A stretch of 64,000 bases of DNA, from assembly GCF_001439735.1 (NCBI RefSeq), contig NZ_JYLN01000010.1, positions 124,001-188,000 of the forward strand, given 5' to 3'. Under the pieces are notes generated by a model, which ran no database searches, was not told the origin of the DNA, and saw only the letters and a list, made by a program, of their open reading frames with translations. The DNA is from Pseudomonas paralactis (GTDB taxonomy: Bacteria; Pseudomonadota; Gammaproteobacteria; Pseudomonadales; Pseudomonadaceae). A program made the translations under genes and the position numbers. Positions 9,699-18,892 of this stretch are shown one piece after another. Each line of letters starts with the position of its first letter. The first letter of the stretch is position 1.

Positions 9699-10667
9699 TC
9701 AAGTAACAGCGGGCTGTCTCACCTTGCGACTTAACCCCGGTGTCTTGCCCGTAATACGCTTGAATGCGCGACTGAAAGCGGCCTGGGATGTATAGCCCAA
9801 GCGCTGTGCTACCTCTTCGATCGGCAGCCTTTCGAGGGTCAGCCACTGGCTTGCGAGCCGCATTCGCAGTTCGGTGACATAGCGCAGCGGTGTCATGCCA
9901 ATCGTCACCTGGAAGCGGTCCGCGAAGGCCGAGCGTGAGGTGTTGCATTGCGCTGCCAATTGCGCAACGGTCCAGTCGCGGCCCGGTTGTTGATGGAGCG
10001 CTAGCAGTGCACCGGCCAAGCGTGGATCGCGTAAAGCGGCGACCAGGCCAGAGGCATTCCCGCAGGCACACTCCACCCAGCCGCGAACGATCATGGCGGC
10101 CACCACGTCGGCCAACCGCGCGAGGATACCGGCGAAGCCCACACGTGCGGCGCTGACTTCGCGCTCCATGGTGGTCAGAATAGGCACCAGTCCAGGGTAG
10201 CGCTGGCCGTCGGCATCAATCAACATCAGGCCCGGCATCAGTTTGCCGAGGCCATGGATGCTGCCCAGTTCAAACTCCATACAACCACTGAACAAAATGG
10301 TGCTCGGCGTTGGGCTGGCATCGGTTCCGGTGTGCACCGCGCTCACGGTGTCACCGAGGGGGACGCCGTCTAGGCGGTCGATGTCCTGAACGGGAACGTC
10401 TGCATGGGAATACAGTTGATGGGCCGCGCCGTGGGAGATGAACACGGCGTTGCCGGCAGACAGCGCGTAGGTGGTGCCGTCCTCCATTCGCAGGACCGCA
10501 TTACCGACGGCCATGAAGTGGAACCAGGCATGCCCAGGTTTTTCAGCGAAGCCCAAACCGAAACTCGGACTGGTTTGTATACGCCGGTATTCGACGCCAC
10601 GCAGGCGCATGCCGCGCAACAGCTCGTTGATGAGATCCGAGGCAAGAGCAAACTGTTCTGCAGACAT
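9699..10667 (-). CDS. AraC-family transcriptional regulator with cupin sensor domain
   Basis: 322 residues. The N-terminal ~180 residues form an AraC-type cupin (HAWFHFMAVG, GNAVFISHGAAHQLY). The C-terminal ~100 residues carry two helix-turn-helix motifs (WTVAQLAAQCNTSRSAFADRF and IEEVAQRLGYTSQAAFSRAF) ending in the usual GKTPG element. It is transcribed away from an MFS exporter gene 102 bases distant, the standard arrangement in which the regulator controls the transporter. The inducer is not evident. Confidence 0.9.
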   Translation of the reverse strand: MSAEQFALASDLINELLRGMRLRGVEYRRIQTSPSFGLGFAEKPGHAWFHFMAVGNAVLRMEDGTTYALSAGNAVFISHGAAHQLYSHADVPVQDIDRLDGVPLGDTVSAVHTGTDASPTPSTILFSGCMEFELGSIHGLGKLMPGLMLIDADGQRYPGLVPILTTMEREVSAARVGFAGILARLADVVAAMIVRGWVECACGNASGLVAALRDPRLAGALLALHQQPGRDWTVAQLAAQCNTSRSAFADRFQVTIGMTPLRYVTELRMRLASQWLTLERLPIEEVAQRLGYTSQAAFSRAFKRITGKTPGLSRKVRQPAVT

Positions 10668-10700
10668 TGTTCAGGTGTTTTAGTCAAAAATGAGAGATTT

Positions 10701-10718
10701 TGGATCATAGATCATCCA
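10701..10718. promoter_or_regulatory. Candidate operator between divergent araC-type and MFS genes
   Basis: TGGAT-N8-ATCCA inverted repeat in the 102-base divergent intergenic region, 34 bases upstream of the AraC-type start and about 50 upstream of the MFS start. Position suits a shared regulatory site, but AraC proteins usually bind direct repeats, so this is tentative. Confidence 0.3.
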
Positions 10719-10769
10719 GATTCGCGCGCCTAGACTGCGGGTCGCCATGATGATTGGGAGATCCCTGTA

Positions 10770-12020
10770 ATGACTGACTGTGTGTGTAATGCCGTATCCA
10801 ACCGCCATCCCGACGCCTTCTCGGATGCAGAGCCTGCGGTCCCCGCGTGGATGGCCGTCTTCTCGCTGGCAATGGGAGTGTTCGGATTACTGACCGCGGA
10901 GTACCTTCCGGCCAGTTTGTTAACACTGATGGCGACTGATCTGGGCGTGTCCGAAGCATTGGCTGGCCAGGCGGTAACGGTGACAGCAGTGGTAGCGTTG
11001 TTTGCCGGTTTGTTGGTGCCAGGCCTGACCCGCAGCATCGACCGACGTTGGGTGTTGCTGGGGTTTTCCACGTTGATGGTTGCCTCCAATCTTCTGGTCG
11101 CCGTTTCCTCCAGCTTCGCGGTGCTGCTGTTGATGCGCATCTTGCTGGGGATTGCCCTTGGCGGGTTCTGGAGCATGGCTGCGGCGGTGGCGATGCGCTT
11201 GGTGCCGAGTGCTTTGTTGCCTCGGGCGCTGTCGATCATTTTCAGTGGGATTGCCATCGGGACGGTCGTTGCAGTACCGCTGGGCAGCTATCTGGGCGGG
11301 CTATACGGCTGGCGCAGTGCGTTCTTTGCAGCGGCGGCGGTCGGTATGGTGACCCTGGCGTTTCAGTCATTGACTTTGCCGCGCCTTGCGCCGCGCCGGC
11401 CGGCACGTCTGCGCACCGTTTTCGAAGTGTTACAGCGCCCGGGCATCGCCATGGGGATGTTCGGTTGTGTGCTGGTACATAGCGGCCACTTCGCGATGTT
11501 CACCTATGTTCGGCCATTCCTTGAAGGCACTACCGGCATCGGCCCGCAAGGGCTGTCGCTGATGTTGCTGGGCTTCGGGGTGGCGAACTTCGTCGGCACA
11601 CTGTTGGCCGGCAAGCTGCTGGAGCGTCACCCGCTGGCCACTCTGGTGTTAATGCCTGTGCTGGTCGGGGTTGCAGCACTGGCGTTGGTGCTGTTGCCGC
11701 CCTCGTTGCCGGGGCAGGCGGTACTGCTGGCAATCTGGGGCTTGGCCTTTGGCGGTGTGCCGGTGGCGTGGTCGAACTGGGTCGCCAGCGCGGTACCTGA
11801 TCAGGCGGAAAGCGCCGGGGGGATGGTGGTGGCCTCTGTGCAGTCCGCCATCGCCACGGGCGCCGCCGCTGGCGGTGCAGTGTTCAGCCTCGGTGGCAGC
11901 GCGGGCGTATTCATAGCGGCAGCGGTGCTGATGCTGCTGGCTGCGGTGCTGATTGCGCTGCGTGTTCGGGTCCCTTCTGTGCATGGCGTTCGCGAGTCCA
12001 AGCCCGCGTTGCACCTTTGA
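10770..12020 (+). CDS. Major facilitator superfamily efflux transporter (DHA/NepI-like)
   Basis: 416 residues, twelve predicted membrane helices. The cytoplasmic loop after helix 2 contains the MFS motif region LTRSIDRRWVL, and helix 4 carries RILLGIALGGFWSMAAA, the pattern of the drug/nucleoside/sugar efflux branch (NepI, YdhP, AraJ). The hydrophilic N-terminus (~25 residues) precedes helix 1. It is divergent from the AraC-type regulator and probably controlled by it. Substrate not predictable. Confidence 0.88.
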   Translation: MTDCVCNAVSNRHPDAFSDAEPAVPAWMAVFSLAMGVFGLLTAEYLPASLLTLMATDLGVSEALAGQAVTVTAVVALFAGLLVPGLTRSIDRRWVLLGFSTLMVASNLLVAVSSSFAVLLLMRILLGIALGGFWSMAAAVAMRLVPSALLPRALSIIFSGIAIGTVVAVPLGSYLGGLYGWRSAFFAAAAVGMVTLAFQSLTLPRLAPRRPARLRTVFEVLQRPGIAMGMFGCVLVHSGHFAMFTYVRPFLEGTTGIGPQGLSLMLLGFGVANFVGTLLAGKLLERHPLATLVLMPVLVGVAALALVLLPPSLPGQAVLLAIWGLAFGGVPVAWSNWVASAVPDQAESAGGMVVASVQSAIATGAAAGGAVFSLGGSAGVFIAAAVLMLLAAVLIALRVRVPSVHGVRESKPALHL

Positions 12021-12052
12021 TTCGGATTTTCAAACCGCCTCGACCTTCTCTA

Positions 12053-12080
12053 GAGCCCCCGCAAAGGCGGGGGCTCAAGG
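12053..12080 (+). terminator. Hairpin after the MFS gene
   Basis: A perfect 10-bp stem GAGCCCCCGC / GCGGGGGCTC with a four-base AAAG loop starts 33 bases after the MFS stop codon. The following sequence (AAGGTTTG) has only a weak T stretch, so it may be a poor intrinsic terminator or an mRNA-stabilising hairpin. Confidence 0.6.
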
Positions 12081-12199
12081 TTTGATGTTGATTGAGTTAG
12101 CCTGCCGACCAGACTATTACCCATACCTATCTATCCCATCCAACGATGATTCACTCCCTAGGCTGGCTGCTTCGACAGCTACCTTTAAAGAGTGACTCC

Positions 12200-14224
12200 A
12201 TGCCTGAAAGCAACCCACTGCTACAGCCCTACGACTTGCCACCGTTCTCAGCCATCCGAGCAGAACATTTGGTGCCCGCTGTTGAGCGGATCATCGCTGA
12301 CAGCCGCGACAGCACCGCCACGATCATTGCCAGCCAGGCGTTATTCCCCACTTGGGACGACCTGGTGCAAGCAGTAGAGAAGCTGGAGGCTCGCCTGGAT
12401 GGCGTTCTCAAAATCATCGAGGTGCTTGACGCCCTTCCCCAAGGGGCGGCATGGAGGCTGGCATCACACCGCAGTCATGAGCTTGCAATGCAGTACAGCG
12501 CCGAGCTGGCCACAAACACTGACCTGTACCAACTTCACCGACAACTTGCCGCCAGCCCGATCGCAGCCCTTTTCAATCAACAGCGCCACAGTGCATTGCG
12601 TAAAATACTGCGCAAATACCATTTGGCCGGCCTTGATCTTTCGCCTGATAAGCAGCGACGGCTGAAAGCACTAAACCTGCAAATCGATGAATTCAGTCAA
12701 GAGTTCTTGCGCCGTGTGAAAGACTCCAGCGACGCATGGCGTAAGCATATTCAAGACAAGGCGCTGCTTCGCGGGCTGCCTGGCGCGGCCCTGGCACGTA
12801 TGGAGGTCGCGGCTCGTGACGCAGGCCTGGACGGCTGGTTATTAACGCTTTGCGAGCAGTCCTTTCAGGAGGTGATGAGCTACGCCGACCATCGAGCCTT
12901 GCGCCAGGAAATGATGATGGCTTACTACAGCCGTGCCGTGGGTACCGGTCCTGACGCCATTGCCACCGACAATGAACTGGTTCTGACCGTGTTGCTCGAC
13001 AGCCGTCACCAGAAAGCACAATTGCTGGGCTATGCCAATTTCGCCGAACTGGCGCTGGTCGAACAAATGGCCCAGACCACTGATGAGGTCACTGCGTTTG
13101 TGCATCAACAGATTGATCAGGCACGCACGACATTGGCTCATGAGGCACAACAACTGCAACGCTATGCCGCCCTGCGTGGGATCGATGCGCTGGAACCCTG
13201 GGATTACGACTATTTCGCGGAAAAAATTCGCCAGGATGTAGCGGGTGTCTCCCAGGACGCGGTGCGCAACTACTTTGCGTTGGAGACGGTGCTGCAACGA
13301 TTGTGCACGTTCACCAAAACGTTGTTCGGCGTTGAGCTGATCGAACAAACCACTGTTGATACCTGGCACCCGGACGTGCGGGTATTTGAACTCAGGGAGT
13401 ACGCCGAGCCCGTCGGACACTTGTTTATTGACCCTTATCGTCGCGTGGCGGGCGGCGCGATCGGCGTCGCCTCGGGCTTGCGCAGCCACCGGATGACGGT
13501 CGAGGGGCGTCCACAACGGCCCATAGCAGTGCTACGCAGCAAGTTGCCACGACCTGCAGTGACCCAGCCTTGCTTGCTGGATCATCTGCAGTTGAGGGTC
13601 TTATTCCATGAGTTCGGCCACTGCCTGCAACACCTGTTGACCGCCGCCCCCTATCGGGCGATTTCCGGTATGGACCAGTTAAGCCATGACGCGGGCGAAT
13701 TCTTCGGCCAACTGCTGGAGCAGTTTTGCTTTACTCCGTCGTTCCTGACCTGGCTATCCGGCCATTTCCAGACGGGAGACCCTTTGCCAGACACTATGGC
13801 CAATCAAATGAGCCGATTTGTTCACACCCAGACCGGCCGGGAAACAGCCAGTATTTTGCTGACGGGTCTCGTCGACTTCGAGCTGCACCGTACCTATGGC
13901 GACGGACGTACAGCCCATGAGGTTTTCACCCAGGCCAACGTTGAAGTCGGGCATTTGCAGTGGCCTGACGGCTCCCGCCCGATCAACAGCTTCGAACAAC
14001 CGATGAGTAGCTACGCGGCCAGGATGTATTCCTACCAGTGGTCGGGTGTCCTGGCCCGCCAGGCTTTTGAACGGTTTGAGCGTGATGGCCTGTTCAACCC
14101 AGAGACCGGGAAAGCTTTGCGGGACGCGTTCATCTCCGAGGGGGATACCGGTACGCTGTTGAGCTCACTTGCGCTTTTTCGGGGTGAAGGCGAACGATGC
14201 GTCGAGCATTTCGCTGGGGCATGA
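12200..14224 (+). CDS. M3-family metallopeptidase (oligopeptidase A-like)
   Basis: 674 residues of the thimet oligopeptidase/OpdA family, a cytoplasmic zinc peptidase cleaving short peptides. The zinc motif LFHEFGHCLQH (HExxH near residue 470) and downstream SGMDQLSHDAGEFFGQ with the third ligand are intact. The start at 12200 (MPESNPLLQPYDLPPFSAI) matches the family N-terminus; the in-frame ATG at 12146 would add 18 unlikely residues. The usual Pseudomonas prlC/opdA neighbours are not seen, so this may be a second, paralogous copy. Confidence 0.88.
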   Translation: MPESNPLLQPYDLPPFSAIRAEHLVPAVERIIADSRDSTATIIASQALFPTWDDLVQAVEKLEARLDGVLKIIEVLDALPQGAAWRLASHRSHELAMQYSAELATNTDLYQLHRQLAASPIAALFNQQRHSALRKILRKYHLAGLDLSPDKQRRLKALNLQIDEFSQEFLRRVKDSSDAWRKHIQDKALLRGLPGAALARMEVAARDAGLDGWLLTLCEQSFQEVMSYADHRALRQEMMMAYYSRAVGTGPDAIATDNELVLTVLLDSRHQKAQLLGYANFAELALVEQMAQTTDEVTAFVHQQIDQARTTLAHEAQQLQRYAALRGIDALEPWDYDYFAEKIRQDVAGVSQDAVRNYFALETVLQRLCTFTKTLFGVELIEQTTVDTWHPDVRVFELREYAEPVGHLFIDPYRRVAGGAIGVASGLRSHRMTVEGRPQRPIAVLRSKLPRPAVTQPCLLDHLQLRVLFHEFGHCLQHLLTAAPYRAISGMDQLSHDAGEFFGQLLEQFCFTPSFLTWLSGHFQTGDPLPDTMANQMSRFVHTQTGRETASILLTGLVDFELHRTYGDGRTAHEVFTQANVEVGHLQWPDGSRPINSFEQPMSSYAARMYSYQWSGVLARQAFERFERDGLFNPETGKALRDAFISEGDTGTLLSSLALFRGEGERCVEHFAGA

Positions 14225-14335
14225 AGCGCAGGTGCATATGTAGTCCCTTGGCTGAAACTTGAAACGCCAGAGTGATTCTCTCAGATCACTAGTGGCTGCC
14301 CACCTCGGCAGCCAATCCGGCATGGAGAGCATTCA

Positions 14336-17300
14336 ATGGTCACTGACAACCCACCGTATTTTTTCAGTGAAACCCAAACCGATCGTACACAGCTAAGCGA
14401 GCGCCAACGCACGCGCAACTTTACCCTCAAGGACCTTGATTGGCTCGACTCGGTCTATTTGGCCACCGATGCGCTGCGGCGGGCACAACATGCACCGATG
14501 CACGTTCAAACCCTGCAACTGAACATGCTCGGCCAACCAGCTATTGAGCTGGCCGGCGCATTCGTCATGAGCCCCGCCCCGGAAGGTGGGGTTTTTCTCT
14601 ATACGCCAGCTCGTGGCCTGGAAAAACTGGAAAGCCATGAAACGCTCAAGACGCAACTAGGTACGCGGCTCAAAGACCCGTCGCAGCGTCAAGCGTTGCT
14701 TGATTACCTTTCCATCTCCCAGCAAGCGGCCCTGGCGCCCACTGCGACTGTGACTGTTACCTCACATACCGTGGCCGGCGCTGTGTTCGAAGCACAACAA
14801 ACGACCCTTTCCGGCAACTTGCTTGAAAATGCCCGCCTGATGCGCGAGGAACTGCTTAAGCTGCCCAGTTTTGCTGTTCTGCTGGATGAGTACATTTGCA
14901 CTGAGTTGGCGCTGTCTTTCACGGGTGTCGATCAGCGCCAAATCCTGGTGCACAGTTACGTCATCGAAGCGTCCAGCGAATCAGGCAACGCTGATACACC
15001 AGCGCTGCGACACACAGCCACCCGCACCTTGAGCGAAACCGTCCTCCGGTATTTTGTTGCCAATGGTTGGCCTGTCGGTGAAACCCGGCGCTACGACAAC
15101 CCCCAACGCATTTCTGATTCCCCTCTGTCTTCTCAGCAGGCTGATGAACAGTTGCGTTGGGATGTATCCGTCCAGGGCTTGGCCCAGGGCTTGAAAGCCC
15201 ATATGAAGCAACGGCCCAAGACATTTTGGGCGCTGCCGACGGTCTTCGGATTCTCACGGCTACAACTTTTTACCAAGGCCATGGCCAATGCCTTTTTCAC
15301 GGTGGTACTGGACCAACAGCAGCAAACCAAGATTACGGTTGAGCAGCGTCTGCAACTACAGGCATTGCCGCTCAAGGCCGCGCTCCCCCTGACAACGCGT
15401 GCTCGCGCTGTTGATGTTGAAAAAGCACTGCTGAGTGAGCCTGAACAGTCCCCCGCCGAGTTGGCAGGCACACTCATCATCAGCAGTAACGAAAGCGCCG
15501 ATGGCGCGCCCTGGCTGCTCTATACCCCTGATCAAGGCCTGCAATCGTTTACCGAGCTGGGTGCCCTGAAAACCCACATTCTCGATAGCCTCAACCCCCG
15601 GCAGCACGCCGATGCCTGGAGACACCATCTGTCCCGGCCGGAACGCTATAACGAAATCGATCTGCTTGACTGCGATGTCACCACAGCCCCGATCACCGGG
15701 GTTATTTTCCAAAACATCATGGAGAGCATCATTGAAAAACAAGGTCGCAATCTTGAATACGCCCTTGATCAGTATCGCCTGAGCCAGGGCACGATGGACC
15801 TGGATGCTCTGGTTGATCATGTGTTGGATGTACGCCGCATGATTGATCCAACATTACTGACCTTTGAACCCATGGGGCGCTGGAGTACCCAGTTGGCAGA
15901 GACCTGGACTGCGACGGCGACTGAACCCAGGATTCCACCCACGCTTTCTGCAATGCGCACAACTGTGCATTTACTCGAAAACGTCACCGCCGAAATCGCA
16001 CAACACCTATCGTTTCGCCCTTCGCTTGAGGGTTCCGCCGTCACCTATCTGAACACCAGGTTGCACGCTATCAAGCAGCAGCACCTGCAGGCTGCGTGCC
16101 TCTCAATACGCCAATACAGCAACCCTTTGAATGACACTGGCAAGCCTGAACTGCTGTCATCGAGCAGTATGGTCGACTATTTTCTGACGCGTTTATGTGG
16201 CGAAGCGAGCCCACTCATCGATCCACTGAACACTTACGTCTACTCAACCGCTCCTGGCAAACCCGCCACTAAAGTCTCAGGCATGGACGCCACCGCCTTC
16301 AACACGCTGATCAACAGTGCAGTCGGCGGGTTTAAACAGTACATGCGTAGAACCCACAGCCTGTACCCCAACATGCAGCCCTTGCTGAGAAAAGCGATGG
16401 AGATGGGCTTGACGGGGGAAGTGCAAGTCAGGCTTTGGAACAACGCTGTATTGCCCCTCGACTACGAAGTGTTCTCAAGCGTATTGGGAATTTACGCCAG
16501 AGACTTACGCCTTAGCGTCAATGGGTTCCGCCCTGATGCGTTTTCTTTGCGGGTCGTACCGACTGGGCAGAATACCCCACTGCGACTCAATAACTGTTTT
16601 GTGCTGACCGAGCGGGGCGGGCTTGATCCTCGATATTCCGGCCGTACGCTGCTGTGGACGCCCGCGTGGGGCCTGGAAAGTTTCCACTCATTGAATGATT
16701 TCAAAGCAGAGATGGATCGACGCCTGGCAGTCCCGGACGAACGACAGACTTTCCTGGTGGACCTGGTGCAACCGAACTGGGATTCACAGCCAAACTATGC
16801 ACTCAGTTCCCTTGAACTGATCGAAGACAACCTCGTCGAGCACTTGCAACGAACCTGTGCTCAACAAAAAGACCGTGAACTGGCCCAAATCCTGTCCATG
16901 AAGCTGTCGGTCGATCAGTTGCGTAAGCTGTGGCAGGTTCAAGCCACACAAAACCTGGCGCCCACCAACGTGCAGCGTGCCTTGGACATGGTCCGGGCCA
17001 TGATCCTGCAACAGGGTTTGCAATGGTTGGGCAACGCCAGCGCTGTCGATCAACAGCTGTATGCCGAGTTGTTGGAGCAGTATCGAAACAATGTCACCGA
17101 CAATCAGGATTACCTGCACGGTATCGACTCACTGGCTCAGTTCACGTACAAGAAACTCAGCACTTTGCTCAGGGACCTTGACGATCAGGGGAGCGTCACA
17201 CCTGACGAAGTTGAAGTCGGGCTACCGGCGCAGGGCAGTACGCCTGCCCGCAACCAGTCGCTGCTGGACTATGCCTTGAGCCATCAAACCTATTGGAAAG

Positions 17301-18892
17301 AGCAGGTGCCCCTCTTCGCCAGTACCGGTACAACGCCGTTGCCATCCACGCTGGATGCGCAGACGCTGAAAACGCGGATACAGGCGCTGAACATCAACGC
17401 GGCTTACCAAACGTACATCAAATCCTTCCTGGGCCCTGCCAGCCCGGACTTTGAGCAACGCTTTGCGCGATTCGCCAAGCAACTGCCGTGGCAACTGATG
17501 CAATACGCTCACAGCATGACGTTGCAAGGCCAGCTTTCACCGGCAGCCTTCGGGCTCATTCAACAGGTCATGGACATGCCCGATGCGACCGCCCGTGCGA
17601 CAGTGGTGGGCGCCAAGGCCATGATCCGCCCTTTGGAACTGGTGGTCGATACAGGGAAGAAAACGATCAAGGTCCCCGGGGCTTACCTGATCGGTCCCAC
17701 CTCACCTGCAGAGGGGCCTCAAGTCCTTTATGCTCCCTACAGTCCTGGCTACACCCTCAAGGAATATAGCGTTGAGGCTGCACTGCGTGCCGAGTTGACA
17801 GCCGGCGGAGCCTTACAGCGTTGGGTTCGGCAGGTAGTGCCGGCCGTTGACCGCGCAGCACTGACAAGCGCACTGGAGCAACCCCGGGCCAGCACGGCCC
17901 TCCAGCTGGCAAGCAACCCCATCAACGCGCCTTTGTTCAAACAGTTATTCACTGACAATGCCGAGCTGCTGACAACGCTGCTGGGCTGCCAAAAAGTGGC
18001 TGATGCAGGCACTGGCTGGGATACGGCCAAGGCCGTGTTCTCTGAGGGTGTGCAGGAGGCCATTGTATTTTTTGCCGGTAAACTGGCCTATCCCTTGATG
18101 GTCTGGCAGAGCTATAAGCTGTTCAGGGCTTCTGCCGAAGAACTGCAAAGCCACCAATGGCATGAGGCAATGGGGCATTTCATCGGGGGTGTCGCGGTGC
18201 TGGCCGCTTTGCGCGATTCCATGCCTGCCGTATCAGAGGGCGGCATACCCCCGGCACCCGAGCCGATTGCGCCGCCTTCCACTCCTGTGACCTCTGTGTC
18301 CTGGCCCGCATTGGACATTACCGCGGCTTCCCGCACCCGGCTCCAGCGTTTCGAAGTTCTTGATACGAGCTTGGCCAGCCTGACTAAAGACACCTCACTC
18401 AACCTTTACCTATCGGCCTCCAACCACTACTACGCGGCGGTGGCAGGGAAAGTATTCCAAGTCATCAAGCACGGCCTGAGTTGGCGCATCACCGGTGATG
18501 GAGAAGCCGGCCCTGTGGTGCACCGCAATACTCTCGAACAGTGGATGCTCAGTAGCGCTGGCCCATTGCTGACAGGGCGACGGACAATTGCACGATTGAC
18601 CAACCGCTTCTACTCCGATCCTATTGCGCGCTCCAGTATGAATATATTGGCCAGCGGGATGCGCGAGATTCGAGCGCTTTACACTCGGGAATCCTGGGTC
18701 ATCACCGATGCACTTGCCTTGGCGACGTTTTATGCAAAGAACGCCCAGGACAATGTGCGCCTGCTCGCACAAACACCCCTTGCTGCACCTGAGCTCGTCA
18801 AACACATCAAAACGTTTTTCGGTCTGCAGACACTTGAGGCCGAACACCTGGAAAAATTCAGGAGGTCGTCGATAAGGTCTGCAGCGCGTTGA
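14336..18892 (+). CDS. Giant dermonecrotic-toxin-domain (DUF6543-type) protein, N-terminal part of a split gene
   Basis: 1518 residues, no signal peptide. It resembles the large Pseudomonas proteins annotated with the DUF6543/dermonecrotic toxin domain (e.g. LPSFAVLLDEYICTELAL near 180). A repeating module of about 50 residues recurs near positions 78, 380, 755 and 1115: a hydrophobic strand, then (L/F)LYTPxxGL, then an aromatic/charged linker, then LKTxL. A hydrophobic stretch near 1220-1300 may contact membranes. The frame ends at 18892, but the protein clearly continues in the -1 frame from about 18857: adding one A to the AAAAA run at 18852-18856 would give an unbroken ~1734-residue protein ending in an HExxH domain. 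Family from recognition; toxin activity is inferred. Confidence 0.75.
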   Translation: MVTDNPPYFFSETQTDRTQLSERQRTRNFTLKDLDWLDSVYLATDALRRAQHAPMHVQTLQLNMLGQPAIELAGAFVMSPAPEGGVFLYTPARGLEKLESHETLKTQLGTRLKDPSQRQALLDYLSISQQAALAPTATVTVTSHTVAGAVFEAQQTTLSGNLLENARLMREELLKLPSFAVLLDEYICTELALSFTGVDQRQILVHSYVIEASSESGNADTPALRHTATRTLSETVLRYFVANGWPVGETRRYDNPQRISDSPLSSQQADEQLRWDVSVQGLAQGLKAHMKQRPKTFWALPTVFGFSRLQLFTKAMANAFFTVVLDQQQQTKITVEQRLQLQALPLKAALPLTTRARAVDVEKALLSEPEQSPAELAGTLIISSNESADGAPWLLYTPDQGLQSFTELGALKTHILDSLNPRQHADAWRHHLSRPERYNEIDLLDCDVTTAPITGVIFQNIMESIIEKQGRNLEYALDQYRLSQGTMDLDALVDHVLDVRRMIDPTLLTFEPMGRWSTQLAETWTATATEPRIPPTLSAMRTTVHLLENVTAEIAQHLSFRPSLEGSAVTYLNTRLHAIKQQHLQAACLSIRQYSNPLNDTGKPELLSSSSMVDYFLTRLCGEASPLIDPLNTYVYSTAPGKPATKVSGMDATAFNTLINSAVGGFKQYMRRTHSLYPNMQPLLRKAMEMGLTGEVQVRLWNNAVLPLDYEVFSSVLGIYARDLRLSVNGFRPDAFSLRVVPTGQNTPLRLNNCFVLTERGGLDPRYSGRTLLWTPAWGLESFHSLNDFKAEMDRRLAVPDERQTFLVDLVQPNWDSQPNYALSSLELIEDNLVEHLQRTCAQQKDRELAQILSMKLSVDQLRKLWQVQATQNLAPTNVQRALDMVRAMILQQGLQWLGNASAVDQQLYAELLEQYRNNVTDNQDYLHGIDSLAQFTYKKLSTLLRDLDDQGSVTPDEVEVGLPAQGSTPARNQSLLDYALSHQTYWKEQVPLFASTGTTPLPSTLDAQTLKTRIQALNINAAYQTYIKSFLGPASPDFEQRFARFAKQLPWQLMQYAHSMTLQGQLSPAAFGLIQQVMDMPDATARATVVGAKAMIRPLELVVDTGKKTIKVPGAYLIGPTSPAEGPQVLYAPYSPGYTLKEYSVEAALRAELTAGGALQRWVRQVVPAVDRAALTSALEQPRASTALQLASNPINAPLFKQLFTDNAELLTTLLGCQKVADAGTGWDTAKAVFSEGVQEAIVFFAGKLAYPLMVWQSYKLFRASAEELQSHQWHEAMGHFIGGVAVLAALRDSMPAVSEGGIPPAPEPIAPPSTPVTSVSWPALDITAASRTRLQRFEVLDTSLASLTKDTSLNLYLSASNHYYAAVAGKVFQVIKHGLSWRITGDGEAGPVVHRNTLEQWMLSSAGPLLTGRRTIARLTNRFYSDPIARSSMNILASGMREIRALYTRESWVITDALALATFYAKNAQDNVRLLAQTPLAAPELVKHIKTFFGLQTLEAEHLEKFRRSSIRSAAR
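18852..18856 (+). other. Probable frameshift site (A5 run) in the giant toxin gene
   Basis: In the gene's reading frame the sequence reads CTG GAA AAA TTC AGG AGG and soon stops. Reading -1 after the AAA codon gives ATT CAG GAG GTC GTC GAT AAG and joins without a stop to the downstream ORF at 18889. A sixth A would restore the frame. It may be a sequencing/assembly error, a real one-base deletion, or a slippage site: Lys-tRNA on AAA can re-pair after a -1 slip. Confidence 0.75.

Noticed and set aside
12146..12199. An 18-residue N-terminal extension of the M3 peptidase
   Set aside because: The family N-terminus starts at MPESNPLLQPYDLPPFSAI and the extension shows no family similarity.
18860..18892. 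AGGAGG at 18860-18865 as the ribosome-binding site of an independent ORF at 18889/18892
   Set aside because: It is about 23-26 bases before the start, far too distant, and it is part of the natural codons GAG GTC in the restored frame.
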